Shown here piece after piece: positions 18,133 to 26,223 of a stretch of DNA of 54,432 nt (the stretch's first letter is position 1; every line of letters begins with the position of its first letter). The position numbers and the translations under genes are program-made. The notes beneath the pieces are model-generated. The model was not told the origin of the DNA and ran no database searches. It saw nothing but the letters and a program-made list of their open reading frames with translations. This DNA is from JAWWPY01 sp964412845 (lineage in GTDB: Bacteria > Actinomycetota > Actinomycetes > Streptosporangiales > Streptosporangiaceae), in NCBI GenBank assembly GCA_964412845.1, contig CAYPQM010000017.1, positions 1 to 54,432 on the forward strand, written 5' to 3'.

Positions 18133-18160
18133 GGGCGGCTGGGGCCGGCCCCAGCCGCCC
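18133..18160. promoter_or_regulatory. Perfect 28-bp palindrome upstream of the phosphoesterase gene
   Basis: Two 14-bp arms, GGGCGGCTGGGGCC and GGCCCCAGCCGCCC, abut with no spacer. They lie in the 257-bp region between the DUF1206 and phosphoesterase genes, about 66 nt before the ATG. It could be an operator or a cruciform/hairpin in the leader. No T-tract follows, so a terminator is less likely. I saw no gene in this region. Confidence 0.7.
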
Positions 18161-18226
18161 GCCACGTGCCCGGCGCGGCCGGGCGTGAGACGATACCGCG
18201 ACATCGACCACGAAGGTGGCATTCAC

Positions 18227-19675
18227 ATGGTGGACTGGCTTGACCGCCGCGAGCAGCGGCGTGCCTCCCGCCGCCTGGGTGACCAGGCGGCCGGGCAGCT
18301 CCCGCGGCCCGGCCGGCCGGCCGGCAGCGACTTGCTGCCGCAGATCAAGCACATCGTGGTCCTGATGATGGAGAACCATTCCTACGACAACTATCTCGGC
18401 ATGCTGGCCGGCCGGGGTGAGGGCTTCCCGCGGGGCGCTGACGGGGAGCCGGCGGCCACCAACGTGGGTGCGGACGGGGCCGTAGTCCCCGCCCATCACT
18501 TGCCCAGCACAGCGACGCAGCCCTTGGTGCCATCGCAGAGCTGGCATGCCAGCTATCTGCAATGGGGCGGCGGAAAGTGCGACGGGTTCGTGAGCGCGAC
18601 CCAGGCTCTGCGGCCCGGCCGCGACGCATCCCTCGGCATGGGCTACTGGTGCGAGCGTGACCTGCCTTTCTACTACGGGCTGGCCCGCGCCTTCCCCGTC
18701 GCGGACCACTGGTTCAGCTCATGCCTGGGGCCCACCTTCCCCAACCGGCGGTTCCTGATCGCCGGGACGGCGCACGGGCTGATCGATGACCTGCCCTTCG
18801 ATCTGGCCGACTACCCGCCCACCGGGACGATCTTCGACCTGCTGACCAAGCACGGCATCTCGTGGGTCAATTACCACCCGATGGCTGAGGGCCGGTCCGC
18901 GCTCCGGCGGCTGCTGCGCCACCGTGGCCGGATGCTCCGGCGGCGGCTGATGTCCGTCACCAGGTGGTTCCAGCCCGTGGGGCAGGCCGTCGACAAGGAC
19001 ATGCAGTTCACCGCGGACATCTTCCCGCTCGGCATCACCCGGTACCTCCGGCACGTCCGCAGCACGGACCAGTTCTTCGCCGATGCCGACAACGGGACGC
19101 TGCCCGCATTCAGCATCGTTGACCCGGACTTCAACGCCTACTCCGAAGAGAACCCGCAGGACATCCGGAAAGGCGAGAGCTTCGCGGCCGAGGTGATCAA
19201 CCGGGTCATGCAGGGCAAGGGGTGGCCGGACACCCTGCTGATCTGGGTGTATGACGAGCACGGCGGATACTACGACCATGTCCCGCCGCCGGCTGCCGTG
19301 CCGCCCGACGATGTTCCGGGCCGCAGCCTGGTGGACAGGCGGTCCTGGCTTGGTATCTGCCTGCGGCCGTTCTTCCCCCGGTATGTTGCCAACGCGGAGA
19401 AGATGAACGCGGGACCGCGCCGCTACGACCGGTACGGGTTCCGCGTCCCCGCCGTCATCGTGTCGCCTTACGCCCGCCCGGACTACGTGTGCAGCCAGGT
19501 GCTCGACCACACCTCCGTGCTCAAGCTCGTCGAGGAGAAGTGGAACCTGCCGCCGCTGACCGCCCGGGATGCCGCGGCGGCCGCGCCGCTCGACGCGCTG
19601 GACCTCGACAGCCCGCCCGCCTTCCTGGAGCCGGTGAAACTGCCCGAACCCAGCCTGCGCTGGGGCTCCTGGTAA
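18227..19675 (+). CDS. Phosphoesterase-family (phospholipase C-like) protein
   Basis: This 482-aa protein shows the N-terminal signature IKHIVVLMMENHSYDNYLG of the PF04185 phosphoesterase family (phospholipase C and acid phosphatases). It also has WVYDEHGGYYDHVPPP and VPAVIVSPYARPDYV, which contain metal-binding residues. The frame is open upstream to 18119, but the ATG at 18227 has GAAGGTGG ahead of it. I see no clear signal peptide, unlike secreted phospholipases, so it may act in the cytosol. Only 26 nt separate it from the dioxygenase pair downstream, implying one operon. Confidence 0.9.
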   Translation: MVDWLDRREQRRASRRLGDQAAGQLPRPGRPAGSDLLPQIKHIVVLMMENHSYDNYLGMLAGRGEGFPRGADGEPAATNVGADGAVVPAHHLPSTATQPLVPSQSWHASYLQWGGGKCDGFVSATQALRPGRDASLGMGYWCERDLPFYYGLARAFPVADHWFSSCLGPTFPNRRFLIAGTAHGLIDDLPFDLADYPPTGTIFDLLTKHGISWVNYHPMAEGRSALRRLLRHRGRMLRRRLMSVTRWFQPVGQAVDKDMQFTADIFPLGITRYLRHVRSTDQFFADADNGTLPAFSIVDPDFNAYSEENPQDIRKGESFAAEVINRVMQGKGWPDTLLIWVYDEHGGYYDHVPPPAAVPPDDVPGRSLVDRRSWLGICLRPFFPRYVANAEKMNAGPRRYDRYGFRVPAVIVSPYARPDYVCSQVLDHTSVLKLVEEKWNLPPLTARDAAAAAPLDALDLDSPPAFLEPVKLPEPSLRWGSW

Positions 19676-19701
19676 TCCGCCCCGGACCCGAACGGAGCAG
19701 C

Positions 19702-20568
19702 ATGGCCACGATCGCGGCGATCATCGCTTCCACGCACCACCCTTTCTACTACCGGGCGAGCACCGCCGTCGGTGCGGATCGGCCGCCGTTCGCCGACGAA
19801 TGGGTCGCCAAGATCCACGCCTTCCGCGAGACGCTCACCCGGGCCCGGCCTGACGTGCTGGTCATGGTCGGCAGTGATCATTTCCATCAGCTATGGCTCG
19901 ACAACATGCCGCAGTTCCTCATCGGCAAGGCGCCGTTGTACGACGCGAACTGGTACAACGAGGAACGCGAGTTCGGGCTGCCGCGGATGATGCTGCGCGG
20001 TGATGAGGAGTTGTCCGGCTACTTGCTCCGCCAGGGGATTGACGCCGGGTTCGATCTCGCGTTCAGCAATGAACTGCGGATCGACCACAGCATCACCTGC
20101 CCGATCATCACCCTGCGGCCCGCCGCTGACCTGCCGATCGTCCCGATCTATACGAACATCTTCGCCCCGCCGATGCCCCAGCCGAAGCGTTTCGTCGAGC
20201 TGGGCCGGACCATCCGCGAGCTGGTCGAGTCATGGCCCAGTGATAAGCGCGTCGCCGTCATCGGCACCGGGCACCTGTCGCTGGAGCTCGGCGGCCCGCG
20301 GCAGTTCGGCCCGCACGGCCCGGACCCCGAGTTCGACCGCCGGGCCGTCGAATGGATTGCCTCCGGTGACCTTGAATCCGCCCTGGCCCAGGTCAGCCTG
20401 GAGAACCTGTGGGAGCCGGGCAACGCCACCCACGGCTTCATGGACTTCATGCTCATGATGGGCGTGGCCGGGCCCAACGTGAAGGCCGACTACACCGACA
20501 CGCTCGACTTGTTCCACACGATGGAGGCCTACTTCACCTGGTACCCGAATGGGGTGGACGCGCCGTGA
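19702..20568 (+). CDS. Extradiol ring-cleavage dioxygenase, catalytic LigB-type subunit
   Basis: This 288-aa protein belongs to the class III extradiol (LigB) family. Candidate iron ligands are in IASTHHPFYY near residue 12 and GSDHFHQLW near 60; the GTGHLSLELGGP segment near 195 is also conserved. It would open a catechol-type ring with non-heme Fe(II) and O2. The ATG at 19702 has GGAGCAGC upstream; the frame continues further upstream inside the phosphoesterase gene but that is not a credible start. Its stop overlaps the next start by 4 nt (GTGA), so the two subunits are coupled. Confidence 0.9.
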   Translation: MATIAAIIASTHHPFYYRASTAVGADRPPFADEWVAKIHAFRETLTRARPDVLVMVGSDHFHQLWLDNMPQFLIGKAPLYDANWYNEEREFGLPRMMLRGDEELSGYLLRQGIDAGFDLAFSNELRIDHSITCPIITLRPAADLPIVPIYTNIFAPPMPQPKRFVELGRTIRELVESWPSDKRVAVIGTGHLSLELGGPRQFGPHGPDPEFDRRAVEWIASGDLESALAQVSLENLWEPGNATHGFMDFMLMMGVAGPNVKADYTDTLDLFHTMEAYFTWYPNGVDAP

Positions 20569-20927
20569 GCAAATACCTGGTCAACAAGTTCCTGTACAGC
20601 ATCGACCGTGACCCGGACCTCGTGGAGCGGTACCGGGAGGATCCGCGGGGCACCGTCACCTGGTGGGAGGCGGAGCAGGCCAACGTGATTCTCAACTGTC
20701 CCGGTCTGGAGCGCAGCACCTGGCTGGCGTTCAGCGACACCGAACGCGAGGTACTGGCTACTCACGACTATGTCGGCCTGTTCGAACTCGGCGCGCACTG
20801 CTTCCTCAGCCTGACCCTGTTCATCGCCCTGTTCGAGCGGGACTACGCGGAGCCCCTGGCGTTCCAGCGCGAGTACGCGGCCCGGCTGAGCCACTGGACC
20901 GTCCCCTATCCGGACATCGCCACCTGA
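20565..20927 (+). CDS. LigA-type small subunit of the extradiol dioxygenase
   Basis: This 120-aa protein starts at a GTG overlapping the LigB-type stop (MSKYLVNKFLYSIDRD). It contains REDPRGTVTWWEAE and the LigA-like segment VGLFELGAHCFLSLTLFIALF. LigA subunits cap the active site of protocatechuate 4,5-dioxygenase-like enzymes. The gene order B then A, with overlap, supports a heteromer. The aromatic substrate cannot be told from sequence. The upstream phosphoesterase is an unusual partner. Confidence 0.85.
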   Translation: MSKYLVNKFLYSIDRDPDLVERYREDPRGTVTWWEAEQANVILNCPGLERSTWLAFSDTEREVLATHDYVGLFELGAHCFLSLTLFIALFERDYAEPLAFQREYAARLSHWTVPYPDIAT

Positions 20928-21028
20928 ACCTGATGCCGTGGCCCGGCCGGATGTCGAAACTGGGCCGGCTGCTCCGTCTACCGGTGAGAGGCGCCGGCCG
21001 GGCGCCCTGACTGCGAGGAGCGTGCATC

Positions 21029-21391
21029 GTGCAATACCTGCTGATGATCTACATGGACCCTGCGATCTGGGAGTCCTTGTCAGAGGACGAGCGTAACGCG
21101 GTTTACCGCGGCCATGCAGAACTCATCGAGACGATCACCGAGTCCGGTGAGATGGTGAGCACAGCAGCGCTGGCGGACCCCTCCCACACGTCCACGGTCC
21201 GGGTGCGCGGCGCTGTCCCGGCGGTAACCGACGGGCCGTACCTGGAAGCCAAGGAGTTCCTGGCCGGGTACTACCTGGTCGACTGCGAGAGCAAAGAGCG
21301 CGCCATCGAACTGGCCGCCCTGATCCCGGACGCCGGGCTCACCGCGGTGGAGGTCCGGCCGCTGATGAACCAGGGCGGATCAGAGATCTGA
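21029..21391 (+). CDS. Second YCII/DGPF-domain protein
   Basis: This 120-aa protein begins MQYLLMIYMDPAIWESLS and has VTDGPYLEAKEFLAGYYLVD, the DGPF-type core of YCII-related proteins. The start is GTG with GCGAGGAGC upstream. Unlike the copy at 1093 it has no adjacent ECF sigma factor, so it is an orphan that could answer to the sigma factor about 18 kb away. It follows the LigA-type gene by about 100 nt. Confidence 0.88.
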   Translation: MQYLLMIYMDPAIWESLSEDERNAVYRGHAELIETITESGEMVSTAALADPSHTSTVRVRGAVPAVTDGPYLEAKEFLAGYYLVDCESKERAIELAALIPDAGLTAVEVRPLMNQGGSEI

Positions 21392-21468
21392 CCACCAACC
21401 GGACACCCCGGGCCACCCGTCCGGTGCCCGGCTCCCCGGCGGCCGCCACCACCTGCCGCCGGAGCGGG

Positions 21469-21759
21469 TCACCGGGCCGACAGCACCTCGGCGATCTTCG
21501 CGGCAGCGCCGGACGGGTCCTCGGTGTCGTGCAGGACTTCCCCCCAGGACCAGCGGTAATACCAGCGCAGCCGGCCGCTGCCGTCCGTGCCGGGAGTGCA
21601 GTCGATGCTTTCCGCCAGCATCGAGGCGCCGGGGGTGAAGATATGGAGAGCGGCGGGGTAGGTGGTCTTCACCGTCGCGTGCAAACCCCTGGTGTCCAGA
21701 GCAGTCGCCAGTCGGTGCAAATGGTAACTGCGTGCATGATCGCGCCTGCCGTTCAGCAT
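21469..21759 (-). CDS. Small hypothetical protein
   Basis: This 96-aa protein begins MLNGRRDHARSYHLHRL and includes SWGEVLHDTEDPSGAAAKIAEVL. It resembles small actinobacterial proteins of unknown function and has no membrane segment. AGGGGAC precedes the ATG at 21759, which is preferred to the open frame up to 21801. It lies 54 nt downstream of the long repeat protein on the same strand. Confidence 0.65.
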   Translation of the reverse strand: MLNGRRDHARSYHLHRLATALDTRGLHATVKTTYPAALHIFTPGASMLAESIDCTPGTDGSGRLRWYYRWSWGEVLHDTEDPSGAAAKIAEVLSAR

Positions 21760-21813
21760 GTCCCCTGCCCTTAGCGTCGTCGGCACATTCTCGCGGCGCA
21801 CTGGTCGGGTTTG

Positions 21814-23964
21814 TCAAGCCTGGCGTGGCCGGTAACCACCATATCCGTCCGGGCCGTACGGGTCCGCACCGTACCCGTCGGAGTAACGGGCGCCGTTCTG
21901 AGAGCCTTCAGCGTAGCCAGCCGGATCGGGGTAAGGGGCCGACTCTGGGTAACCAGTCGGCTGCGGATAGCCCGTCGACTCTGGGTAGCTGGGCGGTTCC
22001 GTGTAGCTAGCGGGGTAGCTGGTGTCCGCCGGAGACCGGGTGTCGTACGCGGCCGTGTCTGGATAGCCGGATCCGCCGGTGTAGAGGTACTGGCTGGCGG
22101 GATCGGTCGGGTAATCGGGGCTGGCCGGGGGCGGCGCCGAATGCCAGCCATTGTCCTGACCAGGTAGTCCGACGGCGGGACCAGATCCGGTGGCCTGCCT
22201 GAATGGCGGCTCCGGGTAGCCCGTGGCGGCTGGGTAACCCCCTCCATAGGCGATGTCTGTCCGGGTGCGGTCGTCGGCGGGGTATGCGGCCGGGTGACTG
22301 GCCGCTGGGGGGGCGGCTGGGGCGTTCTGCACGTAGCTGCCGTACGGGTTCCCGGCCGGCGCGCGCGACGACACGGATTGTGGTGGCGCTGGCTGGGGCG
22401 CTGGCGGCTGGGGGGGCGCCGGCTGCGGCACCGGGGGAGCTGGCCGGTGGTCGCCCGGCCAGGCTGCGGCCGGGGTGGCGGCCTGCGGGTTCGTGTGCTC
22501 GCCCGCGCCGGTCTGGTATCCCGGCGTGCCCGTGCCCGTGCCCGTGCCCGTGCCGGTGCCGGTGCCGGCACGGCCGCCGTCGGCGTAGTTGCCGTTGCCG
22601 GTGTTGGCCCGGCTGCCAGCGCCGTTGGCGTAGCTGCCGGTGGCGTTGCCGTTGCTGTAGCCGCCGGTGGGGTAGCCACCGGTCGGATAGCCAGCAGCGG
22701 GGTAATCGCTGGTGGAGAAGCCGCCGGTGGGGTAGTCGCCGGTGGGGTAGTCGCCGGTCCCGCCGCGCTGCCGGTCCCGGCCGGCGTTCCGGTATGACCT
22801 GCTGTCCTGGGTGGGCGCCGCCTGGCGCGAGAAAGAGGGGCTGGTCAGCGGATCGTCGTCGCGTGGAGGCGGCCCAGGCCGCCGGGCGGGAGGCGTGCTG
22901 GCCAGGCTGGTCAGCACCGCGAGGCTGGGCTCGCCTGCTTCCCGGGGCTGCGCTGGCTGAGCCGAGGCGGGACGCTGCCGGTTTCGCACTGGCAGCGCCT
23001 CGGTAACTGCCTCCTGGGTCCTGTCCCGGCGCCTCGGCGCGACAGACTCCCGGTCCGGCGCGGACTTGGCTGGCGCGGCAGCCTGGCGGCCTTGGCCTGC
23101 GGCAGGCGACCGCGCCGGGGCGGGCTTCGCCTGCGGTGGGCTGGCCGCGGCGGAGGCCGCCTTGGCCGCGGCTGGCTGCGCGGTGCGAGCCGTGGTGGCC
23201 AGCGGCTTGTCGGAGGACAGCTCGGCCCAGTACTGCTCGTCGGACAGCTTGTCCCACTCGGTGCTGGGCCAGTCGTCATCGTCGCCGCGCTTACTGCTGC
23301 GCGACTGCCGGGATCGGCTCTTGGCCGGGGGCTGCGGCTTGCTGGCCTTGGCCGGCGGAATGTCGTCCCGAATCCGCGGGAACACGTCCGAGTCGGTGAG
23401 CGCCGAATCGTCATCGGGCTCAGCCGGGAACCGGTGGCCCCCGGGCAGCGAGGGATGATCGCCCATCGCGGCGGAGGGGCCGGTGTCGTACAGCTGCTCA
23501 CGCGGCCCGGTGTCGTAGCCTTCCTGGCGACGGCCTGCGGCCCCCCGGGGCGCCGAGCCTGATCCGCGCGTGCCGCGGCCGCCGGGTGCCGGGTATACCG
23601 CTGTCGCGGCGGCGTCCGCATACCGCTCTGGGGTCCGTGCCGGGTAACCGCGGTCGCTGGCCTGATCGCGCGGGCCGCGCCCGGCTCGCCGGTCGGCGTA
23701 CCCAGCGGCGGGGTCGTCGAAGCCGCGGGGCCGTTCCTCAGAACGCCGTGACGGCTCAGCGCGCTCCGGGCGTCGTGCTGCCCTCGGGTCCTGGGCCTGA
23801 CTGCGCCAATGCCCGTCCCGGCCCGCCGAGCGGACCCGGTCGCGGACCGCCCACCGGCCGCCGGGCTCGTCTTGATCGTCGTCCTGCCCGCGCCGGAGAG
23901 TGAGGAAAGCGGCGGCCAGGATCACGAGGATCACGGCGACGATGCCGACCAGGAGCAGAGTCAT
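21814..23964 (-). CDS. Membrane-anchored, disordered Pro/Gly/Tyr-rich repeat protein
   Basis: This 716-aa protein starts MTLLLVGIVAVILVILAAAF, a single N-terminal membrane segment, followed by a highly charged stretch (RRGQDDDQDE). About 450 residues of low-complexity sequence come next: Ala/Pro/Lys tracts, YPTGGY repeats, a (GT)n run and YPE/YPQP repeats, ending GYRPRQA. No enzyme domain is visible. A short ordered-looking patch (DWPSTEWDKLSDEQYWAELSS region, about residues 235-255) may be a binding motif. It lies near SepH, suggesting but not proving an envelope or division scaffold role. Confidence 0.8.
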   Translation of the reverse strand: MTLLLVGIVAVILVILAAAFLTLRRGQDDDQDEPGGRWAVRDRVRSAGRDGHWRSQAQDPRAARRPERAEPSRRSEERPRGFDDPAAGYADRRAGRGPRDQASDRGYPARTPERYADAAATAVYPAPGGRGTRGSGSAPRGAAGRRQEGYDTGPREQLYDTGPSAAMGDHPSLPGGHRFPAEPDDDSALTDSDVFPRIRDDIPPAKASKPQPPAKSRSRQSRSSKRGDDDDWPSTEWDKLSDEQYWAELSSDKPLATTARTAQPAAAKAASAAASPPQAKPAPARSPAAGQGRQAAAPAKSAPDRESVAPRRRDRTQEAVTEALPVRNRQRPASAQPAQPREAGEPSLAVLTSLASTPPARRPGPPPRDDDPLTSPSFSRQAAPTQDSRSYRNAGRDRQRGGTGDYPTGDYPTGGFSTSDYPAAGYPTGGYPTGGYSNGNATGSYANGAGSRANTGNGNYADGGRAGTGTGTGTGTGTGTPGYQTGAGEHTNPQAATPAAAWPGDHRPAPPVPQPAPPQPPAPQPAPPQSVSSRAPAGNPYGSYVQNAPAAPPAASHPAAYPADDRTRTDIAYGGGYPAATGYPEPPFRQATGSGPAVGLPGQDNGWHSAPPPASPDYPTDPASQYLYTGGSGYPDTAAYDTRSPADTSYPASYTEPPSYPESTGYPQPTGYPESAPYPDPAGYAEGSQNGARYSDGYGADPYGPDGYGGYRPRQA
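22510..22760. repeat. Hexameric and 12-15-bp coding repeats in the disordered protein
   Basis: A run of CCCGTG/CCGGTG hexamers (about 22523-22569) encodes an uninterrupted Gly-Thr repeat. It is followed by GGGGTAGTCGCCGGT-type units (about 22660-22755) encoding DYPTG/GYPTG repeats. Such arrays can change length by slippage while staying in frame. Confidence 0.8.
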
Positions 23965-24168
23965 TGCACCACCCAACAAGCCATGGCCTCATGGGCGGCG
24001 CCAGCTAGGCACACGCGGCCATGGCGCGGGCCTTCCCCTGTGTTGCTAGCGCCTTGATTCCATCCAAGACTGAGCTACCTGATCCGTTAGTCTGGCGGAC
24101 CCCTATGGGCGCTGTCATGTGTTTAGGGAATTTTTTACCGAATCCGTTTACTCGATGTGACATGGCGA
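23965..24168. other. Intergenic region without visible gene
   Basis: This 204-bp stretch separates the PEBP gene and the repeat protein, both on the minus strand. It is less GC-rich than its surroundings, including a T6 run at about 24131-24136. That fits a terminator region for the PEBP gene or a promoter for the repeat protein; no clear hairpin or tRNA was found. Confidence 0.4.
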
Positions 24169-24735
24169 TTACGGGGTGGCTATGGCAGTGACCCTGCCGC
24201 GCGCGATGGCCGCCTGTGCGATCGCAGTCCATGCCGATTTCGCACTGGTCCCGCTAGGCAGCCGGAGGTCGCGGCCAAGTGCGTAAACCGTGAACCGGTA
24301 TGCATGGGCGCTATTCCGCGGGCACGGAGGGTCATAACGTGCAGTTCCCCTGCTGTTGTCGGCCTCGCGGGCACCTGGCGGCAGCTGCCCGTCCAGTATT
24401 CCTGTTGTCTGCGGACCGATATCGAACACAATCCAGTAGATATATGGCGTGATCGGGGCCGAAGAATCGTCTACCACAAGGGCTAGCGATTTCGTCCCTT
24501 GCGGAGCGCCTGACCAGTGAATAGCTGGGCTCATCCCGGCGCCATGACAGGTGTATCTCGGAGCTATTACGCCCCGGCTGATCACCTGGCTGCTCACCGT
24601 CATTACATCGGGGACGTCCTCCTGGACCGTCTTAGGCCCGCCTACCAGCCCGCAACCGCAGGCCAGGCTAGCCGTGGCCAGAGCGGCCGCAGCCACCCGT
24701 CCCGCTCGGCCGAGCGTTTCACCCAACCGGCCCAC
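24169..24735 (-). CDS. YbhB/YbcL-type PEBP (Raf kinase inhibitor-like) lipoprotein
   Basis: This 188-aa protein has a signal peptide with lipobox (ATASLACGC near residue 26). The PEBP fold follows: YTCHGAGMSPAIHWSGAP, LALVVDDSSAP with YIYWIVFDI, then YDPPCPRNSAHAYRFTVYAL. Bacterial PEBP proteins bind small anionic ligands; their role in actinomycetes is unsettled. It is followed by the repeat protein gene on the same strand after about 200 nt. Confidence 0.9.
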   Translation of the reverse strand: MGRLGETLGRAGRVAAAALATASLACGCGLVGGPKTVQEDVPDVMTVSSQVISRGVIAPRYTCHGAGMSPAIHWSGAPQGTKSLALVVDDSSAPITPYIYWIVFDIGPQTTGILDGQLPPGAREADNSRGTARYDPPCPRNSAHAYRFTVYALGRDLRLPSGTSAKSAWTAIAQAAIARGRVTAIATP

Positions 24736-24928
24736 GTGCTTTCACCCTCGTCTGTCGCTTTGGCGGGTCCTCGCGGGCCGATCGTACGCTGCCGGGCCGT
24801 GGCCGGGGGACGTGAATCGCCTCTGGCGCCTCGGGTGGCCTTCGCGAGCTGCGATGAACGCCCGGAACGTGCCGCGAAACCTGTGCCTGCCGGCGCAGGC
24901 CGTGGGTGCCTAGGCCTAGTCCGGCGGC

Positions 24929-25999
24929 CTAGTCCGGCTGCCTGGAGTTGCCGAACATGATCTCGTCCCAGGACGGCACGGATGACCGCCTGGACCGTCC
25001 GCCGGTGGCCTTCCTGGCCGGCCGCTCACGAGGCGGAGCGGGCTGCTGCGTGGCAGCGGCCTCCTCCTCTGCCTCAACGACGACATCACGGCCGGCCGGC
25101 CGTGCCTCGGTCTCCCGGCCGGCCGGGAGACCTGGTGCCTCAGTGCCAGCCGGGCGGCTCGGCGCTTCCCGGCTGGTCTGGCTGGCCGGACGGGCTTGGC
25201 TGGCTTGGCTGGCCGGGCGGGCTTGGCTGGCCGGGCGGGCTTGACTGTCCCGGCCAGCGTAACCGGCCTGGGCGGCGACGTGCCGGTGCTCAGGCTCCGG
25301 TTCCGGCTGGCTCAGGGGGCTGGGAGCAGGGGCCGGGGGCCCGAGCGGCGCCAGCCTCGTCGCGATGGGCGTGACCGTGGCCCGGGGCGCCGGGCCGGGA
25401 CTGCGCACGGGCTCAGGCAGATCGGACTCGGGCAGCGACAGCCGCCCGGCGTCGTCATCGGCCGGACTGACGTGCCTGCGCCGCGGGTCGAAAACCCACT
25501 CGGCCATGTGCGGCCGGCCGCCCGCGGTGAACATGATCTGCACTTGCCAGTTGCCGTCGGCGCGCTTGCGCGAGTCCCATTGCGCCTCCTCCGGGCTGGA
25601 CCCGAACGTGACGAGTCGCTCGGAGACGATGTCACCGAGCCGTGGGCCGGGCCCTGAGTCCCCCGGCTGGCGGATCGTCGCCCGCTGCGCCTCCTGGGCG
25701 CGGTACGCCCGTTCCGCGAGCACTGGGCCTTCGAACCGGCGGACGCGCTCGATCGGAACGCCTGCCGCGTCCGCGATCTCGTCCGCTGTCTCTCCGGCAC
25801 GGATCCGGTCCTGGATCTCCTTGGGTCGCAAGGGACTCTCCACTTCGATCTCGTACTGAGCGAGCCGGGAGAACTGCCCGCGCGCCACTACCCGCAGCCG
25901 GTCGTCGATCGGCAGCGAAAAGCGCCCACCGCGTCCCGGTACCGCGAGGACGGCGTAACTGCCATCCTCACTCACCGCTACGAGGCGCAGTTCCTTCAT
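24929..25999 (-). CDS. sepH: Septation protein SepH (DUF3071)
   Basis: This 356-aa protein begins MKELRLVAVSEDGSYAVL and contains the DUF3071 helix-turn-helix (PKEIQDRIRAGETADEIADAAGVPIERVRRFEGP, shown here only by residue range 68-101). A conserved WEXX-type module follows, then a long disordered region and the C-terminal motif WDEIMFGNSRQPD. SepH binds FtsZ and promotes its assembly during actinobacterial division. AAGGGACG precedes the ATG at 25999, much better than the open upstream frame to 26113. The linker has QARPAS peptide repeats made of 18-bp DNA units. Confidence 0.93.
   Translation of the reverse strand: MKELRLVAVSEDGSYAVLAVPGRGGRFSLPIDDRLRVVARGQFSRLAQYEIEVESPLRPKEIQDRIRAGETADEIADAAGVPIERVRRFEGPVLAERAYRAQEAQRATIRQPGDSGPGPRLGDIVSERLVTFGSSPEEAQWDSRKRADGNWQVQIMFTAGGRPHMAEWVFDPRRRHVSPADDDAGRLSLPESDLPEPVRSPGPAPRATVTPIATRLAPLGPPAPAPSPLSQPEPEPEHRHVAAQAGYAGRDSQARPASQARPASQASQARPASQTSREAPSRPAGTEAPGLPAGRETEARPAGRDVVVEAEEEAAATQQPAPPRERPARKATGGRSRRSSVPSWDEIMFGNSRQPD
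25204..25239. repeat. Two 18-bp coding repeats in sepH linker
   Basis: CTTGGCTGGCCGGGCGGG occurs twice in perfect tandem at 25204-25221 and 25222-25239, with degenerate copies either side. On the coding strand it gives the QARPAS-type peptide repeat of the disordered SepH linker. Confidence 0.8.
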
Positions 26000-26223
26000 C
26001 GGCGTCCCTTCTGCGCCGCCGACGCTGTCGGCGGGCGTGATGCCGCGCGAGGGCGTAGCTCGGACTTCCCCCCCAGGCGAGTCTGTCGGGTCAGGGCCAC
26101 TTCTGGCCAGCACCGTGCCGGCATGTCCCGCAGAACTCCGCAGACTATTGCCGCTAGACCTGCCTGGCTGTGCGAACAGCGATAGTCGCCAGCGGGATTC
26201 CGGGGGGTATTCTGGACGAGATT

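Noticed and set aside
24005..24232. 75-codon minus-strand frame overlapping the PEBP 3' end
   Set aside because: It overlaps a clear lipoprotein gene in another frame, has no ribosome site and no family signal.
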